Shown: positions 1-8,495 of the stretch, piece by piece
Layout of the letters: every line of letters begins with the position of its first letter
Numbering within the stretch: position 1 is the stretch's first letter
DNA from: DATFLS01 sp964413425
Lineage (GTDB): Bacteria > Fidelibacterota > JAANXI01
Assembly: GCA_964413425.1 (NCBI GenBank)
Contig: CAYPST010000039.1
Coordinates: 1-33,497, forward strand
Length of the DNA: 33,497 nucleotides
Direction of reading: 5' to 3'
The notes under the pieces: model-generated
What the model was told of the DNA's origin: nothing
The model's input: the letters and a program-made list of their open reading frames with translations, nothing else
Database searches by the model: none
Made by a program: the position numbers and the translations under genes

Positions 1-2349
1 AAAATAAAAAATATTCTGACCCGCCGGGATGAGTATACCAACTCGGACTGGCTTTATGTATCCATAGATAGCTACAACGATAACCGGACCGCGTTCGAAT
101 TCGGCCTGAACGCCGCGGGTGTGAAGCACGATTTGCGCCGGTACGATGACCAGAACGCCGACTTCGACTGGGATGCCGTCTGGGACGGTGCCGTGAACAT
201 TGATGACCAGGGCTGGACCGCCGAGTTTAAAATCCCGTTCCGCGAACTGCGTTTCACCTACAGCGATGCCATGGAATGGGGCTTCCAGGTGTACCGGGAA
301 TTTCCCCGGAATAATAACGAATTGTCCGTCTGGAACTACTGGTCCAAAGATGAATCCGGCTTTGTGTCCCAGTATGGATCGCTGGTAGGGCTTTCGGATA
401 TCCACGCCTCGAATCCCGTATATATGGTTCCCTACATTGTGGGGCAATCCAGAATCTCCGAAGATCTCAAAAATCAGGTCCACCCCAATAACTATGAACT
501 GCTCTCCAACATCGGCGGCGATATCCGATACAGTTTCTCTAACGGTTTGACTCTGAACGGTACCATCAATCCGGATTTCGGGCAGGTAGAAGCGGATCCG
601 GCCGACTATAACCTGACAAACTTCGAAACCTATTTTTCCGAAAAACGGCCCTTCTTTATGGAAGGAGCGAATATTCTCAATTTCAGCCTGGGAGTGGGTG
701 ACGGGGGCCTCTCTTCCAACTCACTATTCTATTCCAGACGCATCGGGCGGGCTCCCCATCTGTCGGCTGACCCGGACAATGAGGATTATATTGCGATCGA
801 ATCTCCCGACAGAACAAATATTTTAACCGCCACCAAACTGACCGGGAAAACCAAACAGGGCCTCTCCGTGGGTGTGATGGATGCCCTTACTACCGAAGAA
901 CAGGCCTCTGTTCTGTATGCTCAGGGTAAAAGCAATCAGCAAGTAATCGAACCCATGACCAATTACTTTCTGTCCCGGCTTCAGCAGGATTTCCGGGGTG
1001 GACAGACGACCCTGGGCGGTGTCCTGACCAGCACGAATCGCCGGCTGGAAAACACCGGGATCACCTCCTTGCGAAGCGGCGCATATACCGGGGGCATCGA
1101 CTTGAACCACGAATTCTTTGACAGGAAATATGTCATCCAGGCGGCGCTGGCCTTCAGCCATGTTGAAGGCAGCAAAGACGCCCTCACGGAAACGCAAATG
1201 AGCTCCGCACGGTACTTTCAGCGTCCCGACGCCTCCCACGTCTCGGTGGATACCAATGCCACCTCCCTCTCCGGACTGGCCGAAAAGCTGGTTATCGGAA
1301 AAATGGGCGGCGGACACTGGCGGTTTATGACCGGGGTGGTCGGTTCCACTCCCGGATTTGAAATCAATGATCTGGGCTTCATGCGACAGGTCGACCAACA
1401 TGCCCAATTCCTCTGGATTCAATACAGGGAATGGCGATCCACGAAATTATTAAGTGAATACTTTATCAACTTCAATCAGTGGACCGGCTGGACCAACCAA
1501 CCGGAATTAATCGAAAATGGCGGGAATGTCAATGCGCATATGACCTTGACCAATAACTGGCGTCTGGGCGGAGGCTATACCGTGAACCTGCCCGGGTTGA
1601 GTCCCAGCAGCCTGCGGGGTGGTCCGGCAATCCGAGTCGATCGCCACGATTTTCTCTGGAGTTATTTGCGGACAGACGGTAGCAAAGATATCAGTTTTAA
1701 CTTCTTTACCAACTATATGATAGCCCGGGATGCCGACCGGAGCAATTATGAACTGACAGCCACGTTCCGTCCGAAACACAACATCCAGTTCTCTCTGGGC
1801 CCCGGGGTGAGGTTTATGAAGGATCAATGGGGCTGGGTAACCGAGGCCACCGATATACAGGGCAATCCACACTATATCTTCTCGGATATGGACCAAACCA
1901 CCTGGTCAATGACCATCCGGGCCGATTACACGATCCGACCGAACCTGTCCATCCAGTATTATGCCCAGCCATACATCACCGCCGGGAAATACCGGAACTA
2001 CAAAGAGGTGGAGGACCCCAGAGCACCCGCTTTCGATAACCGGTTCCATACCTTCACCGATGCCGAAATCTCGGAAGTGGATGGCAGCTTCGAAGTCGAC
2101 AGAAATCAGGACGGGAACGCTGAGTACTCCTTCCAACCCCGTGATTTTAATTATAAACAGTTTCGGTCAAATCTGGTTCTGCGCTGGGAATATACCAGCG
2201 GTTCTATTTTATATCTGGTCTGGTCCCAGGGATTCACCCATGCGGAATCCATCAGCCGGTTTGACATGAACCGGGACATCCGCACCCTCTTCCGGGCTCC
2301 CAGCGATAATGTGCTGCTGCTGAAAGTCAGTTATCTGTTAAATATTTGA
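1..2349 (+). CDS. DUF5916 family outer-membrane protein, 5' truncated by the window edge
   Basis: The frame is open from base 1 to the TGA at 2347-2349 (about 782 codons), so the true start lies upstream. The GTG at 121 is internal, because conserved sequence (VSIDSYNDNRTAFEFG) precedes it. The first ~100 residues look like the end of a CBM9-like carbohydrate-binding domain, with IDDQGWTAEFKIPFRELRF as a landmark. The rest matches the DUF5916 domain that usually follows it (NPDFGQVEADPADYNLTNFE, then FSEKRPFFMEGANI). The C-terminal ~400 residues alternate short aromatic-rich strands and turns, as in a beta-barrel, and end in a strand (LLLKVSYLLNI). In FCB and Gemmatimonadota-like bacteria such proteins are predicted to be exported; their substrate is unknown. 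No partner gene is visible upstream. A terminator follows at once, so this is the last gene of its transcript. The family call is confident; the function is not known. Confidence 0.85.
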   Translation, partial: KIKNILTRRDEYTNSDWLYVSIDSYNDNRTAFEFGLNAAGVKHDLRRYDDQNADFDWDAVWDGAVNIDDQGWTAEFKIPFRELRFTYSDAMEWGFQVYREFPRNNNELSVWNYWSKDESGFVSQYGSLVGLSDIHASNPVYMVPYIVGQSRISEDLKNQVHPNNYELLSNIGGDIRYSFSNGLTLNGTINPDFGQVEADPADYNLTNFETYFSEKRPFFMEGANILNFSLGVGDGGLSSNSLFYSRRIGRAPHLSADPDNEDYIAIESPDRTNILTATKLTGKTKQGLSVGVMDALTTEEQASVLYAQGKSNQQVIEPMTNYFLSRLQQDFRGGQTTLGGVLTSTNRRLENTGITSLRSGAYTGGIDLNHEFFDRKYVIQAALAFSHVEGSKDALTETQMSSARYFQRPDASHVSVDTNATSLSGLAEKLVIGKMGGGHWRFMTGVVGSTPGFEINDLGFMRQVDQHAQFLWIQYREWRSTKLLSEYFINFNQWTGWTNQPELIENGGNVNAHMTLTNNWRLGGGYTVNLPGLSPSSLRGGPAIRVDRHDFLWSYLRTDGSKDISFNFFTNYMIARDADRSNYELTATFRPKHNIQFSLGPGVRFMKDQWGWVTEATDIQGNPHYIFSDMDQTTWSMTIRADYTIRPNLSIQYYAQPYITAGKYRNYKEVEDPRAPAFDNRFHTFTDAEISEVDGSFEVDRNQDGNAEYSFQPRDFNYKQFRSNLVLRWEYTSGSILYLVWSQGFTHAESISRFDMNRDIRTLFRAPSDNVLLLKVSYLLNI

Positions 2350-2379
2350 TACTGTAAAAGGAGAACCCTCTCCTCCGTC

Positions 2380-2425
2380 AACCCGCTGCTGTTTTGCACC
2401 CGAACGGCAGCGGGTTTGCTTTTTG
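2380..2425 (+). terminator. Rho-independent terminator after the DUF5916 gene
   Basis: A perfect 10-bp stem (AACCCGCTGC at 2380-2389 with GCAGCGGGTT at 2407-2416) encloses a 17-nt loop. It is followed by TGCTTTTTG. It begins about 30 bases after the stop codon. Confidence 0.8.
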
Positions 2426-2539
2426 TCATAGAGTCGCTCCGGCCGTTCCTCGTCCGTGACTGTTCCCTTTCCGCGGCCTGTTCTCTACATTATCCCCGTC
2501 ATAATGGTCTGACTCAACTCAAAACAAAGGGGCGCACAG

Positions 2540-2842
2540 ATGTTCCGTCATGTCGTAATGTGGGAACTGCTAAAAGAGGCCGGGGGAAAATCCAAACAGG
2601 AGAATGCCGGAGAAATGAAACGGCGGCTGGAGTCGCTGCCGACGGTGATACCTCAGATTCAGGACTACGAAGTGGGTATTAACATCGGAGAATCCGCAGC
2701 TGCCATGGATATCGTCTTAATCTCCACCTTCCGGAATACTGAAGATTTCGAGACCTACCGACAGCATCCGGCCCATCAGGAGATCCTTGAATTTATCCGG
2801 TCGGTGCAGTCCATGGCCCGGGTGGTGGATTATCAGCGATAA
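2540..2842 (+). CDS. Dabb (stress-responsive alpha/beta barrel) domain protein
   Basis: This 100-residue protein has the full length and pattern of the Dabb family (a ferredoxin-like dimeric alpha-beta barrel). It has the N-terminal MFRHVVMWELL strand, a central helix (EMKRRLESLP), the strand YEVGINIGESAAAMDIVLIS, and the characteristic FETYRQHPAHQEIL near the C-terminus. Dabb proteins are small dimeric cytoplasmic proteins; some are stress-induced in plants and a few catalyse ring cyclisation, but most bacterial ones have no assigned reaction. The start ATG has an AAAGGGG Shine-Dalgarno site 6-7 bases upstream. The preceding terminator makes this a single-gene transcript, and it converges on the TonB receptor gene. 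The family is clear; the substrate is unknown. Confidence 0.85.
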   Translation: MFRHVVMWELLKEAGGKSKQENAGEMKRRLESLPTVIPQIQDYEVGINIGESAAAMDIVLISTFRNTEDFETYRQHPAHQEILEFIRSVQSMARVVDYQR

Positions 2843-2982
2843 GCGTATGCATAACCGGGATTCCTCCGGATCTTTTCCGGCGAAACAATATGACCGGCTG
2901 AGGACGTCCTGATTATTATCTCAGCACTTGTCGCTGATCGTCTCCGTACTTCTTGTCTCACAAGTCCGGATCAGTGATCAAA

Positions 2983-3070
2983 CGACTGCGCAGTTGATTG
3001 GAACCGATTGCGCATCGGATCGGAATCGACTGCGCAGCTGATTGCCGACAGGCAGGGATTCGATCGGAAG
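2983..3070. repeat. 22-bp degenerate tandem repeat, about four units
   Basis: Units start at 2983, 3005, 3027 and 3049. The first three begin CGAYTGCGCA and contain GATYG about four bases later. The core TGCGCA recurs exactly 22 bp apart, at 2987, 3009 and 3031. The fourth unit keeps only its second half (ATTCGATCGGAA). The array lies in the ~300-bp gap between two convergent genes. The rest of that gap shows no gene and no convincing terminator. Confidence 0.75.
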
Positions 3071-3143
3071 CAAGTACAGAGAAGAGGACCGGCAAGTACG
3101 ATTGTGATTACAATCTCCTCTGGGGGGAAGAGAGGATGAGATG

Positions 3144-5009
3144 CTAATCGGTCCCGTTGATGGTTGTTTCGATGCCCAGCCGTATCCAGCGTCCCGGCAT
3201 GGGCACTCCGGGGAAATACCGGTACTGCTCATTGAAGAGATTGGTAACGTCAAGAAACAGCCGGAAATTTGCGCTCCGGCGATACAGGCGGGTATCCACA
3301 ATCTGGTGGGTTTGATGGCCGCTCCCCGACAGTCGATTCTCATAGCGATAACTCCACCGCTGCCGCAATCGGAAGGGGAGGCTCAGGATGATGTCCACCA
3401 TCACCTGATGCCGGGGATAATTGAACACATATTTTGATTGAGTGGCAGCGACTTCCTGAATTGTGGAGCGAAGGTACCCGTATTTCAACTCTATCCTATT
3501 CACCGGTCCCGAAAAGCCCGATTGGTGCGGAAAGACATCGACAGCCGCCTCCATCCCGGTGGTGCGGATTCGGGAGAGGTTTCTGACCATCCAGGGATCA
3601 TCGGAGTGATTCCTGCCCCAATCGATCAGATTGTTTCCGTGACGCCGGAACAGGGAGATATTTCCGAGGAGTCCCCGGTCCAGCCATTTGAGTCCTCCTT
3701 CATACGAAAGGGATTCTTCGGGCTTCAGAGAAGGGTTGCCCTTGTTGGCGGGACTGTCATAATAGAGTTCAGTGAAATTCGGCACCCGATAGGCTTTGCC
3801 GATGTTTCCGTATACCTGCAAGGTGGGCGTGACAGACAGACCGATGCCTACGCCGGGCCATACCTTCCAGCCCCAGCCGGAATGGTAATAAGCGAAAGCC
3901 CCGGTCATCACATCCAGGGAAGAAGCGAGTTCCATCTGGTGCTCCAGAAAGAGCCCGCCCCGGCTGCGCTGATGATTCCCCAGACTGTTGCTGCGAATCA
4001 GTTCACGGCCGAGCTCCCCTCCCACTGCGGTCTGACCCAATGCCGAGGTAAACTGCGACTGCAGCTCCCCTCCATAGGAATCGGTGGTGTGCCTGTTCCG
4101 GTACCAATCCGCTCGCTGGCTGTCGAGAATGAACTCGTCGTAGTTGCGGCGCCAATACATCTTTGGAAGAAGCGTCATTTTGCGGACCTGGAATTCGCCC
4201 CCCATTTGAACGATACTGGTACGGGTTTCCTCCCGCTGGTTCGGGAAGTTGCCTGCATAAAAATCGTTGGCACCAAACGCTTTCCGCATATACCCCGCCA
4301 GCAGATTCATTTGCTGCTCGCCAACATCCACCGTGGTTGTGTGGGTGAATCTGGTAATATCAAAATCTGTGTTAGGCCGATATCCGCCGGATATCCGCTT
4401 TGAAAAGGACAGCCGGTTTGCAGTTCTGCCCACCGGATACGCACTCGTGATATGCCCCTCGAGCAATCCGTACTCCCCGGCTACCGCTCCGGTCGATAGA
4501 AAAGCGCCCCGGGATTCTCTGGTAAGAATATTGACAACCCCGCCAAACGCATTCGGCCCGTAAATACTCGACCCGTGCCCGTGCAGAACTTCAATGCGTT
4601 CTATATCCTGCAGACTCACCGGGATGTTCAACTGATGGTGCCCGGTCTGCGGGTCGGTCACCTTCACCCCGTTCAACAGCACCAGTGTCTGTTCGAAGGT
4701 GGAGCCGCGAAGGCTCACATCCGCCTGCACCCCGAGCGGTCCCCGCTGCTTCACATCAGCACTCTGGACATAGGACAACAATTCCTGCACACTCTGCACG
4801 GGCAGGGACCTGATATCCGTGCTGTCAAGCACAGTGACATGGCGCACCGTTTCCATGAATGTGGACGGCAGCCGGGAGGCGGTCACCACGACTTCCTGCA
4901 TCCGATACCGGGATTTGGGAGTCTCCTGGGCGCTGGTGAATGTACTCAGCCCGATGAATATTCCACAGAGAAAACTCAACAACCATTTACTCATCAAATG
5001 CATTTGCAT
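3144..5009 (-). CDS. TonB-dependent outer-membrane receptor (BtuB/siderophore-receptor type)
   Basis: A TonB-dependent transporter that would import a large scarce nutrient across the outer membrane using TonB energy. A signal peptide (SKWLLSFLCGIFIGLSTFTS) is followed by a TonB-box-like segment EVVVTASR at residues 39-46. The plug domain follows (SVQELLSYVQSADVKQRG, VSLRGSTFEQTLVLLNGVKV, IERIEVLHGHGSSIYGPNAF). The remainder is a ~450-residue beta-barrel with TonB-receptor landmarks (YRVPNFTELYY, NPSLKPEESLSYEGGLKW) and the C-terminal PMPGRWIRLGIETTI typical of the BtuB-like branch. The open frame continues upstream to 5165. The start at 5009 was chosen because it directly precedes the signal peptide and has AAGGA 11 bases upstream; the ATG at 4994 is an alternative. 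With 621 residues it is normal in length. The barrel ends in NGTD rather than an aromatic residue. The ligand cannot be told, and no convincing cobalamin riboswitch was found upstream. Confidence 0.85.
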   Translation of the reverse strand: MQMHLMSKWLLSFLCGIFIGLSTFTSAQETPKSRYRMQEVVVTASRLPSTFMETVRHVTVLDSTDIRSLPVQSVQELLSYVQSADVKQRGPLGVQADVSLRGSTFEQTLVLLNGVKVTDPQTGHHQLNIPVSLQDIERIEVLHGHGSSIYGPNAFGGVVNILTRESRGAFLSTGAVAGEYGLLEGHITSAYPVGRTANRLSFSKRISGGYRPNTDFDITRFTHTTTVDVGEQQMNLLAGYMRKAFGANDFYAGNFPNQREETRTSIVQMGGEFQVRKMTLLPKMYWRRNYDEFILDSQRADWYRNRHTTDSYGGELQSQFTSALGQTAVGGELGRELIRSNSLGNHQRSRGGLFLEHQMELASSLDVMTGAFAYYHSGWGWKVWPGVGIGLSVTPTLQVYGNIGKAYRVPNFTELYYDSPANKGNPSLKPEESLSYEGGLKWLDRGLLGNISLFRRHGNNLIDWGRNHSDDPWMVRNLSRIRTTGMEAAVDVFPHQSGFSGPVNRIELKYGYLRSTIQEVAATQSKYVFNYPRHQVMVDIILSLPFRLRQRWSYRYENRLSGSGHQTHQIVDTRLYRRSANFRLFLDVTNLFNEQYRYFPGVPMPGRWIRLGIETTINGTD

Positions 5010-5167
5010 ATTACCGGAAATCCTTGATGCCCCATGCGATTCTGCGGTAGCTCGGTGTTGACTGCAATGAACGAAATCAGCATCCAGGGATTCATTCACC
5101 TGCCTATCAATTTTTCCTGCCCGCTGTTTCCGCCGAACACATCCATGAATGAGTGATGACAACACAA

Positions 5168-6010
5168 TCAGATGGTGAGAGTTTTATCAATGTGATGCCC
5201 TTCGTCGGTTCGTTTGACGGTAAACGCGCTGGTCTCCGGGTCATGCGCCAGACATAATATCCATTCTTCTTCGGCCGCCCGGTTCAGGACCCGTTTTTTC
5301 TCCTCGATGGTGGAAAGCGGGAAATTATCGTATCCCATAACCCAGGGAACTGCCAGATGCGCCCGGGTCGGCATTAAATCTCCGCAGAAAAAGAGTTTCG
5401 TCTTCGCATCGCGGATAAGGGGGTGCTGATGCGCTCTGGTATGTCCATGAGTGAGAAGTACCCGTATCCCCGGGAGGAGTTCTTCTTCGCCTTCCGTAAA
5501 CTCCAGCACTCTGTGTTCACTCAAGGGAACGAAATTTTCCCGGCGGTAACTCCCGGCATCCTTCTCAGTCGGATTGGTCGCCCACTGCCAGTTCTCCCGC
5601 TGCACATAATAGGTGGCGTTCGGGAAGGTGGGAACCAGCGTTCCATTCTCCTCCATGGTCGCACCTCCGGCATGATCAAAATGCAAATGAGTGAGGATAA
5701 CGTCAGTGATATCTTCCCGCCCGAGCCCGTGTTCTCGAAATGAGTGAAGGAGTCCGCCGGCATTCGAATCTATTTTGTATATATCCCTATGTTTTTGGGA
5801 CCACTTATCACCCAATCCGGTATCGACCAGGATATTCTTTCCCAACCCCCGGATCAGCAGGACTCTGGCTGCCAGAGTGATGCGGTTCCGTTCATCAGGC
5901 TGCACGTACCGACTCCAGAGAGGCTCCGGAATAATACCAAACATGGCGCCGCCATCCAGGCCGAAGGTGCCGGTGGAAAGGGAGGTGATATCGTACCCGC
6001 CGATTTTCAT
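5168..6010 (-). CDS. MBL-fold metallo-hydrolase
   Basis: A cytoplasmic metallo-beta-lactamase-fold hydrolase of 280 residues with a complete dinuclear metal site. The H-x-H-x-D-H motif is THLHFDHAGG (H108, H110, D112, H113). The remaining ligands are H190 in LTHGHT, D211 in FFCGDLMPT and H256 in CLAHDP. The layout resembles lactonase-like and general MBL hydrolases rather than true beta-lactamases, and no signal peptide is seen. Its ATG overlaps the stop of the upstream radical SAM gene as ATGA (6007-6010), so the two are probably translated together. The TonB receptor follows about 160 bp downstream. The substrate is unknown; co-translation with a radical SAM enzyme is suggestive but not specific. 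Confidence 0.9.
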   Translation of the reverse strand: MKIGGYDITSLSTGTFGLDGGAMFGIIPEPLWSRYVQPDERNRITLAARVLLIRGLGKNILVDTGLGDKWSQKHRDIYKIDSNAGGLLHSFREHGLGREDITDVILTHLHFDHAGGATMEENGTLVPTFPNATYYVQRENWQWATNPTEKDAGSYRRENFVPLSEHRVLEFTEGEEELLPGIRVLLTHGHTRAHQHPLIRDAKTKLFFCGDLMPTRAHLAVPWVMGYDNFPLSTIEEKKRVLNRAAEEEWILCLAHDPETSAFTVKRTDEGHHIDKTLTI

Positions 6011-6942
6011 GCTTCAACCGGATTCTGATTGTATTTCACGCCCTGCCGGGTGCCGCGCCGGTTCAGTTCCCGGATGACCGCCTGCACCACGTGAGTATGA
6101 CGTTTCCCACCCCATTTCGGGGCGATGAGGATGCCAGGTGGAGCCCCGCCCGCAAGACGAGCCACCACTATCTCCGGGGATAACCGTTCCAGAAAATCTG
6201 CCACCAGCTGAATCCACTCGTCGAATTCGAAGACTGTGAAGGGCTGTTCCCGGTACTGCCGGGCCATTGCTGTCCCCTCTACCACATGGAGGTGATGTAT
6301 TTTCAGATATTCGATACCCAGGGAAGAGACTACGTCCGCCGCACGGAGCCAGTGATCTCTCTCTTCCCAGGGAAAGCCCAGTATCAGATGACTCCCGATA
6401 TGAATTCCGGTCCGGCTCCCCGTGCGATTGACGGCATCGATGAGTGCTGCGAAATCGTGTCCCCGGTTAATCCGCTCCAGCGTGTCATCGGATATGGATT
6501 CGATCCCGTATTCCACGGAGACGTAATACTCGCGGGCAATCTCTTCCAGCAGATCCAGCACCGGTTCGGGCACGCAGTCGGCCCGGGTGCCGACCACCAG
6601 GCCTGCGATTCGCTCATGATCCAGTGCCTCACGATACAACCGGTTCAGGTGATCCACCTCATCGTAGGTGTTGGAATACGCCTGAAAATACGCTAAAAAG
6701 TTTTCCGCACCGTATCGCCGGGAGAGGAATTCAACTCCGTGGTTCACCTGTTCCCGGATGTTCATACTACGCTTCAGATAGCTGGGGACGAAACTGGCGT
6801 TATTACAGTACGTGCACCCCCCGCTGGCGACCGTTCCATCAATATTCGGACAGGTAAAGCCACCCCGGATGGACACCTTGTAGGTCTTCTTTCCAAAGAC
6901 TTCCCGGAGATAACTGTTGTAATCGTTGTATGGCTTCTTCAT
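6007..6942 (-). CDS. TIGR01212-type radical SAM protein (YhcC-like)
   Basis: A 311-residue radical SAM protein of the family typified by E. coli YhcC. The [4Fe-4S] ligands are C31, C43 and C46 in FTCPNIDGTVASGGCTYCNN, the characteristic C-P-N-x-D-G...GGC-x-x-C form. Other family landmarks are FLAYFQAYSNTY, GLVVGTRADCVP, VEYGIESISDDTLERINRGH and GIHIGSHLILGFPWE. The frame extends upstream to 7071, but those 43 residues have no family character and overlap the 7021-7331 repeat. The ATG at 6942 starts the conserved MKKPYNDYNSYLREVFG. YhcC-family function is unsettled. The stop overlaps the start of the MBL hydrolase gene by 4 bases, which suggests translational coupling. Confidence 0.9.
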   Translation of the reverse strand: MKKPYNDYNSYLREVFGKKTYKVSIRGGFTCPNIDGTVASGGCTYCNNASFVPSYLKRSMNIREQVNHGVEFLSRRYGAENFLAYFQAYSNTYDEVDHLNRLYREALDHERIAGLVVGTRADCVPEPVLDLLEEIAREYYVSVEYGIESISDDTLERINRGHDFAALIDAVNRTGSRTGIHIGSHLILGFPWEERDHWLRAADVVSSLGIEYLKIHHLHVVEGTAMARQYREQPFTVFEFDEWIQLVADFLERLSPEIVVARLAGGAPPGILIAPKWGGKRHTHVVQAVIRELNRRGTRQGVKYNQNPVEA

Positions 6943-7020
6943 CTCATCCGAATATACAAAACAGGCCTGTTTTTGCAAAGATGACTTTGGCAGTGGTGTT
7001 TGCAGCCTGAGACTGACAAG

Positions 7021-7331
7021 AATAGCACACGGATTACCACAGAAAAAAATAGATGACCGCAGATATGACAACTTAAAAGTTAAGAGTTAAGAGAAAAGAG
7101 TTGAAGAGTCCCCACACCACACATCACCGGATACATAAGGACATAGGTATATAAGGATATGAGGTAGTCGGTATCGAACATTGTACAATCGTCCTCAAAG
7201 ATTCACTGCCGATGCAAGCATACATATCCCGGATGTATGTACCCTTGTACCTATGCACTTATGTACTTTGGATGTTGGGAAGGGAGGATCTGTGTCCATC
7301 GGTTTTTTTCCGTGTTAATCCGTGTGCTATT
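7021..7331. repeat. 311-bp nested inverted-repeat element
   Basis: The outer arms 7021-7064 and 7288-7331 are 44 nt each and match in inverted orientation at 37 of 44 positions; both carry AATAGCACACGGATTA at the outer end. Inside lies a second inverted repeat of about 28 bp (about 7132-7160 against 7238-7266, sharing TACCTATG and CTTATGTA). The element fills the gap between the radical SAM gene and the 7360-8478 gene and holds no credible ORF. The outer arm belongs to a word family also found at 29897-30041 and 33134-33177. Confidence 0.7.
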
Positions 7332-7359
7332 TTTATACAGGTAAAGCCATTAAGGAGAC

Positions 7360-8478
7360 TCACTGATTCATCACCTCCCGCACCAGATCTGCCGCTTTCA
7401 GCATAGCCTGGTACTGTTCAGGAGGAGTTAGAAAAGCGACAGCTGTTCTGTAGCTGTTGAGTAAGATGAGCTTCAGGGGACGCCCGGGAGAAGTATGCTC
7501 CAGGAAGACATCAGTCAAATGCCGGAAGAGGGTTCCCAGTCCTGTGCCGTCCCGGATGTAGCCCAGAATCAGCGCGTGGCAGGTCTCCATGTCACCATTG
7601 ATCAACGTCTCAATGATGTCCTGAATACTCCCTTGTTTCGTCTGATATTCGATGGCGTGCGCTGACGCCTCTCCGGAGGTAAACCGGGACTCAAGATATC
7701 TGCAGATACCATATCGGATGGAGTCCTCCTTCATCCGCACCGCTTCCCAGATCTGCCGGGCATACGCAAGATAGACGGTATCCAGGACTTCATTCTCATC
7801 GGCGTTGAACACCAGGGTAAAATACCGCTCGAACGGTGCATCCTGTAAGTCAGCACAGTCAACATTTGCCGGTACATCCATTCCGGTCCGGCTCAGGTAC
7901 TCCGTTAGCAGAAAGAGAAGCGGATTCAGCTGCGAACTTTCCACAAAATCAATGGACTTGAGCACCGCCCCGGCCAGAATCAATGGGAAGCCATCGTCCC
8001 TGGTAGTTGAAGCAGCCAGTTCGGTGAGAATTTCTCCCAGATAGAAGATATTATCCATTATCCAGGTGAGCTTCACCGCCTCATGTACCGCCTCGTCCGA
8101 TGCCCCGGAACGGACAGACGCCACGAAATCATCCACCATGACGATTTGGCCCATATCTTCCGGCTGCATGGTGGTCACGTCTTTATCGAATTCACGGAGT
8201 TCGAGAGTGCAGAAATAGCGGAGGGCAACTTCGAACAAAGACCAGGGCCCGGCTTCCGAGTCTTCGTAGAGCGTCCGGAGATCCCGGATCGCATCCAGAT
8301 AGACCGCTCCCAGAGGAGACTGCTCTCCCGGCTGCTCATGCGCTGCCAGATATATCATTTGTCGCAAGACCCGGTTATATTTTCCTGCGTCCTCGTCTGC
8401 ATACTCCGGGATCAATGCGGAAAGTTCCTTGAAATCCTGCTTCCGCAACGATTGCTTTATATCGGCGAAGTTATGCAT
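7360..8478 (-). CDS. Conserved-looking hypothetical protein, all-helical
   Basis: A 372-residue protein I cannot place in a family. It is acidic, rich in Leu, Glu and Asp, predicted almost entirely alpha-helical, and lacks a signal peptide or membrane segment, so it is probably cytoplasmic. No catalytic motif stands out. Clear codon structure and a proper operon position (17 bases after the nucleotidyltransferase gene at 8496-9056) support it being real. ATG at 8478 is preferred; a TTG one codon upstream is possible. Only a weak GGA lies upstream, so translation may depend on the preceding gene. The helical pattern recalls TPR- or HEAT-like scaffolds, but no repeat register could be fixed. 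If the upstream pair is a toxin-antitoxin or defence pair, this could be an accessory protein; that is speculation. Confidence 0.7.
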   Translation of the reverse strand: MHNFADIKQSLRKQDFKELSALIPEYADEDAGKYNRVLRQMIYLAAHEQPGEQSPLGAVYLDAIRDLRTLYEDSEAGPWSLFEVALRYFCTLELREFDKDVTTMQPEDMGQIVMVDDFVASVRSGASDEAVHEAVKLTWIMDNIFYLGEILTELAASTTRDDGFPLILAGAVLKSIDFVESSQLNPLLFLLTEYLSRTGMDVPANVDCADLQDAPFERYFTLVFNADENEVLDTVYLAYARQIWEAVRMKEDSIRYGICRYLESRFTSGEASAHAIEYQTKQGSIQDIIETLINGDMETCHALILGYIRDGTGLGTLFRHLTDVFLEHTSPGRPLKLILLNSYRTAVAFLTPPEQYQAMLKAADLVREVMNQ

Positions 8479-8495
8479 CAACGCATTCCGGGATA

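Noticed and set aside
823..1422. 199-codon minus-strand frame
   Set aside because: It is antisense to the DUF5916 coding region and follows from its codon usage.
3438..4403. 321-codon + strand open frame
   Set aside because: It lies antisense to the TonB receptor gene, whose protein has full family signatures. The product has no protein-like features.
5010..5167. Cobalamin riboswitch before the BtuB-like receptor gene
   Set aside because: I looked for the B12-box and the conserved core. Only loose fragments (GGTGAAT, AATCCC) are present and no consistent fold could be drawn.
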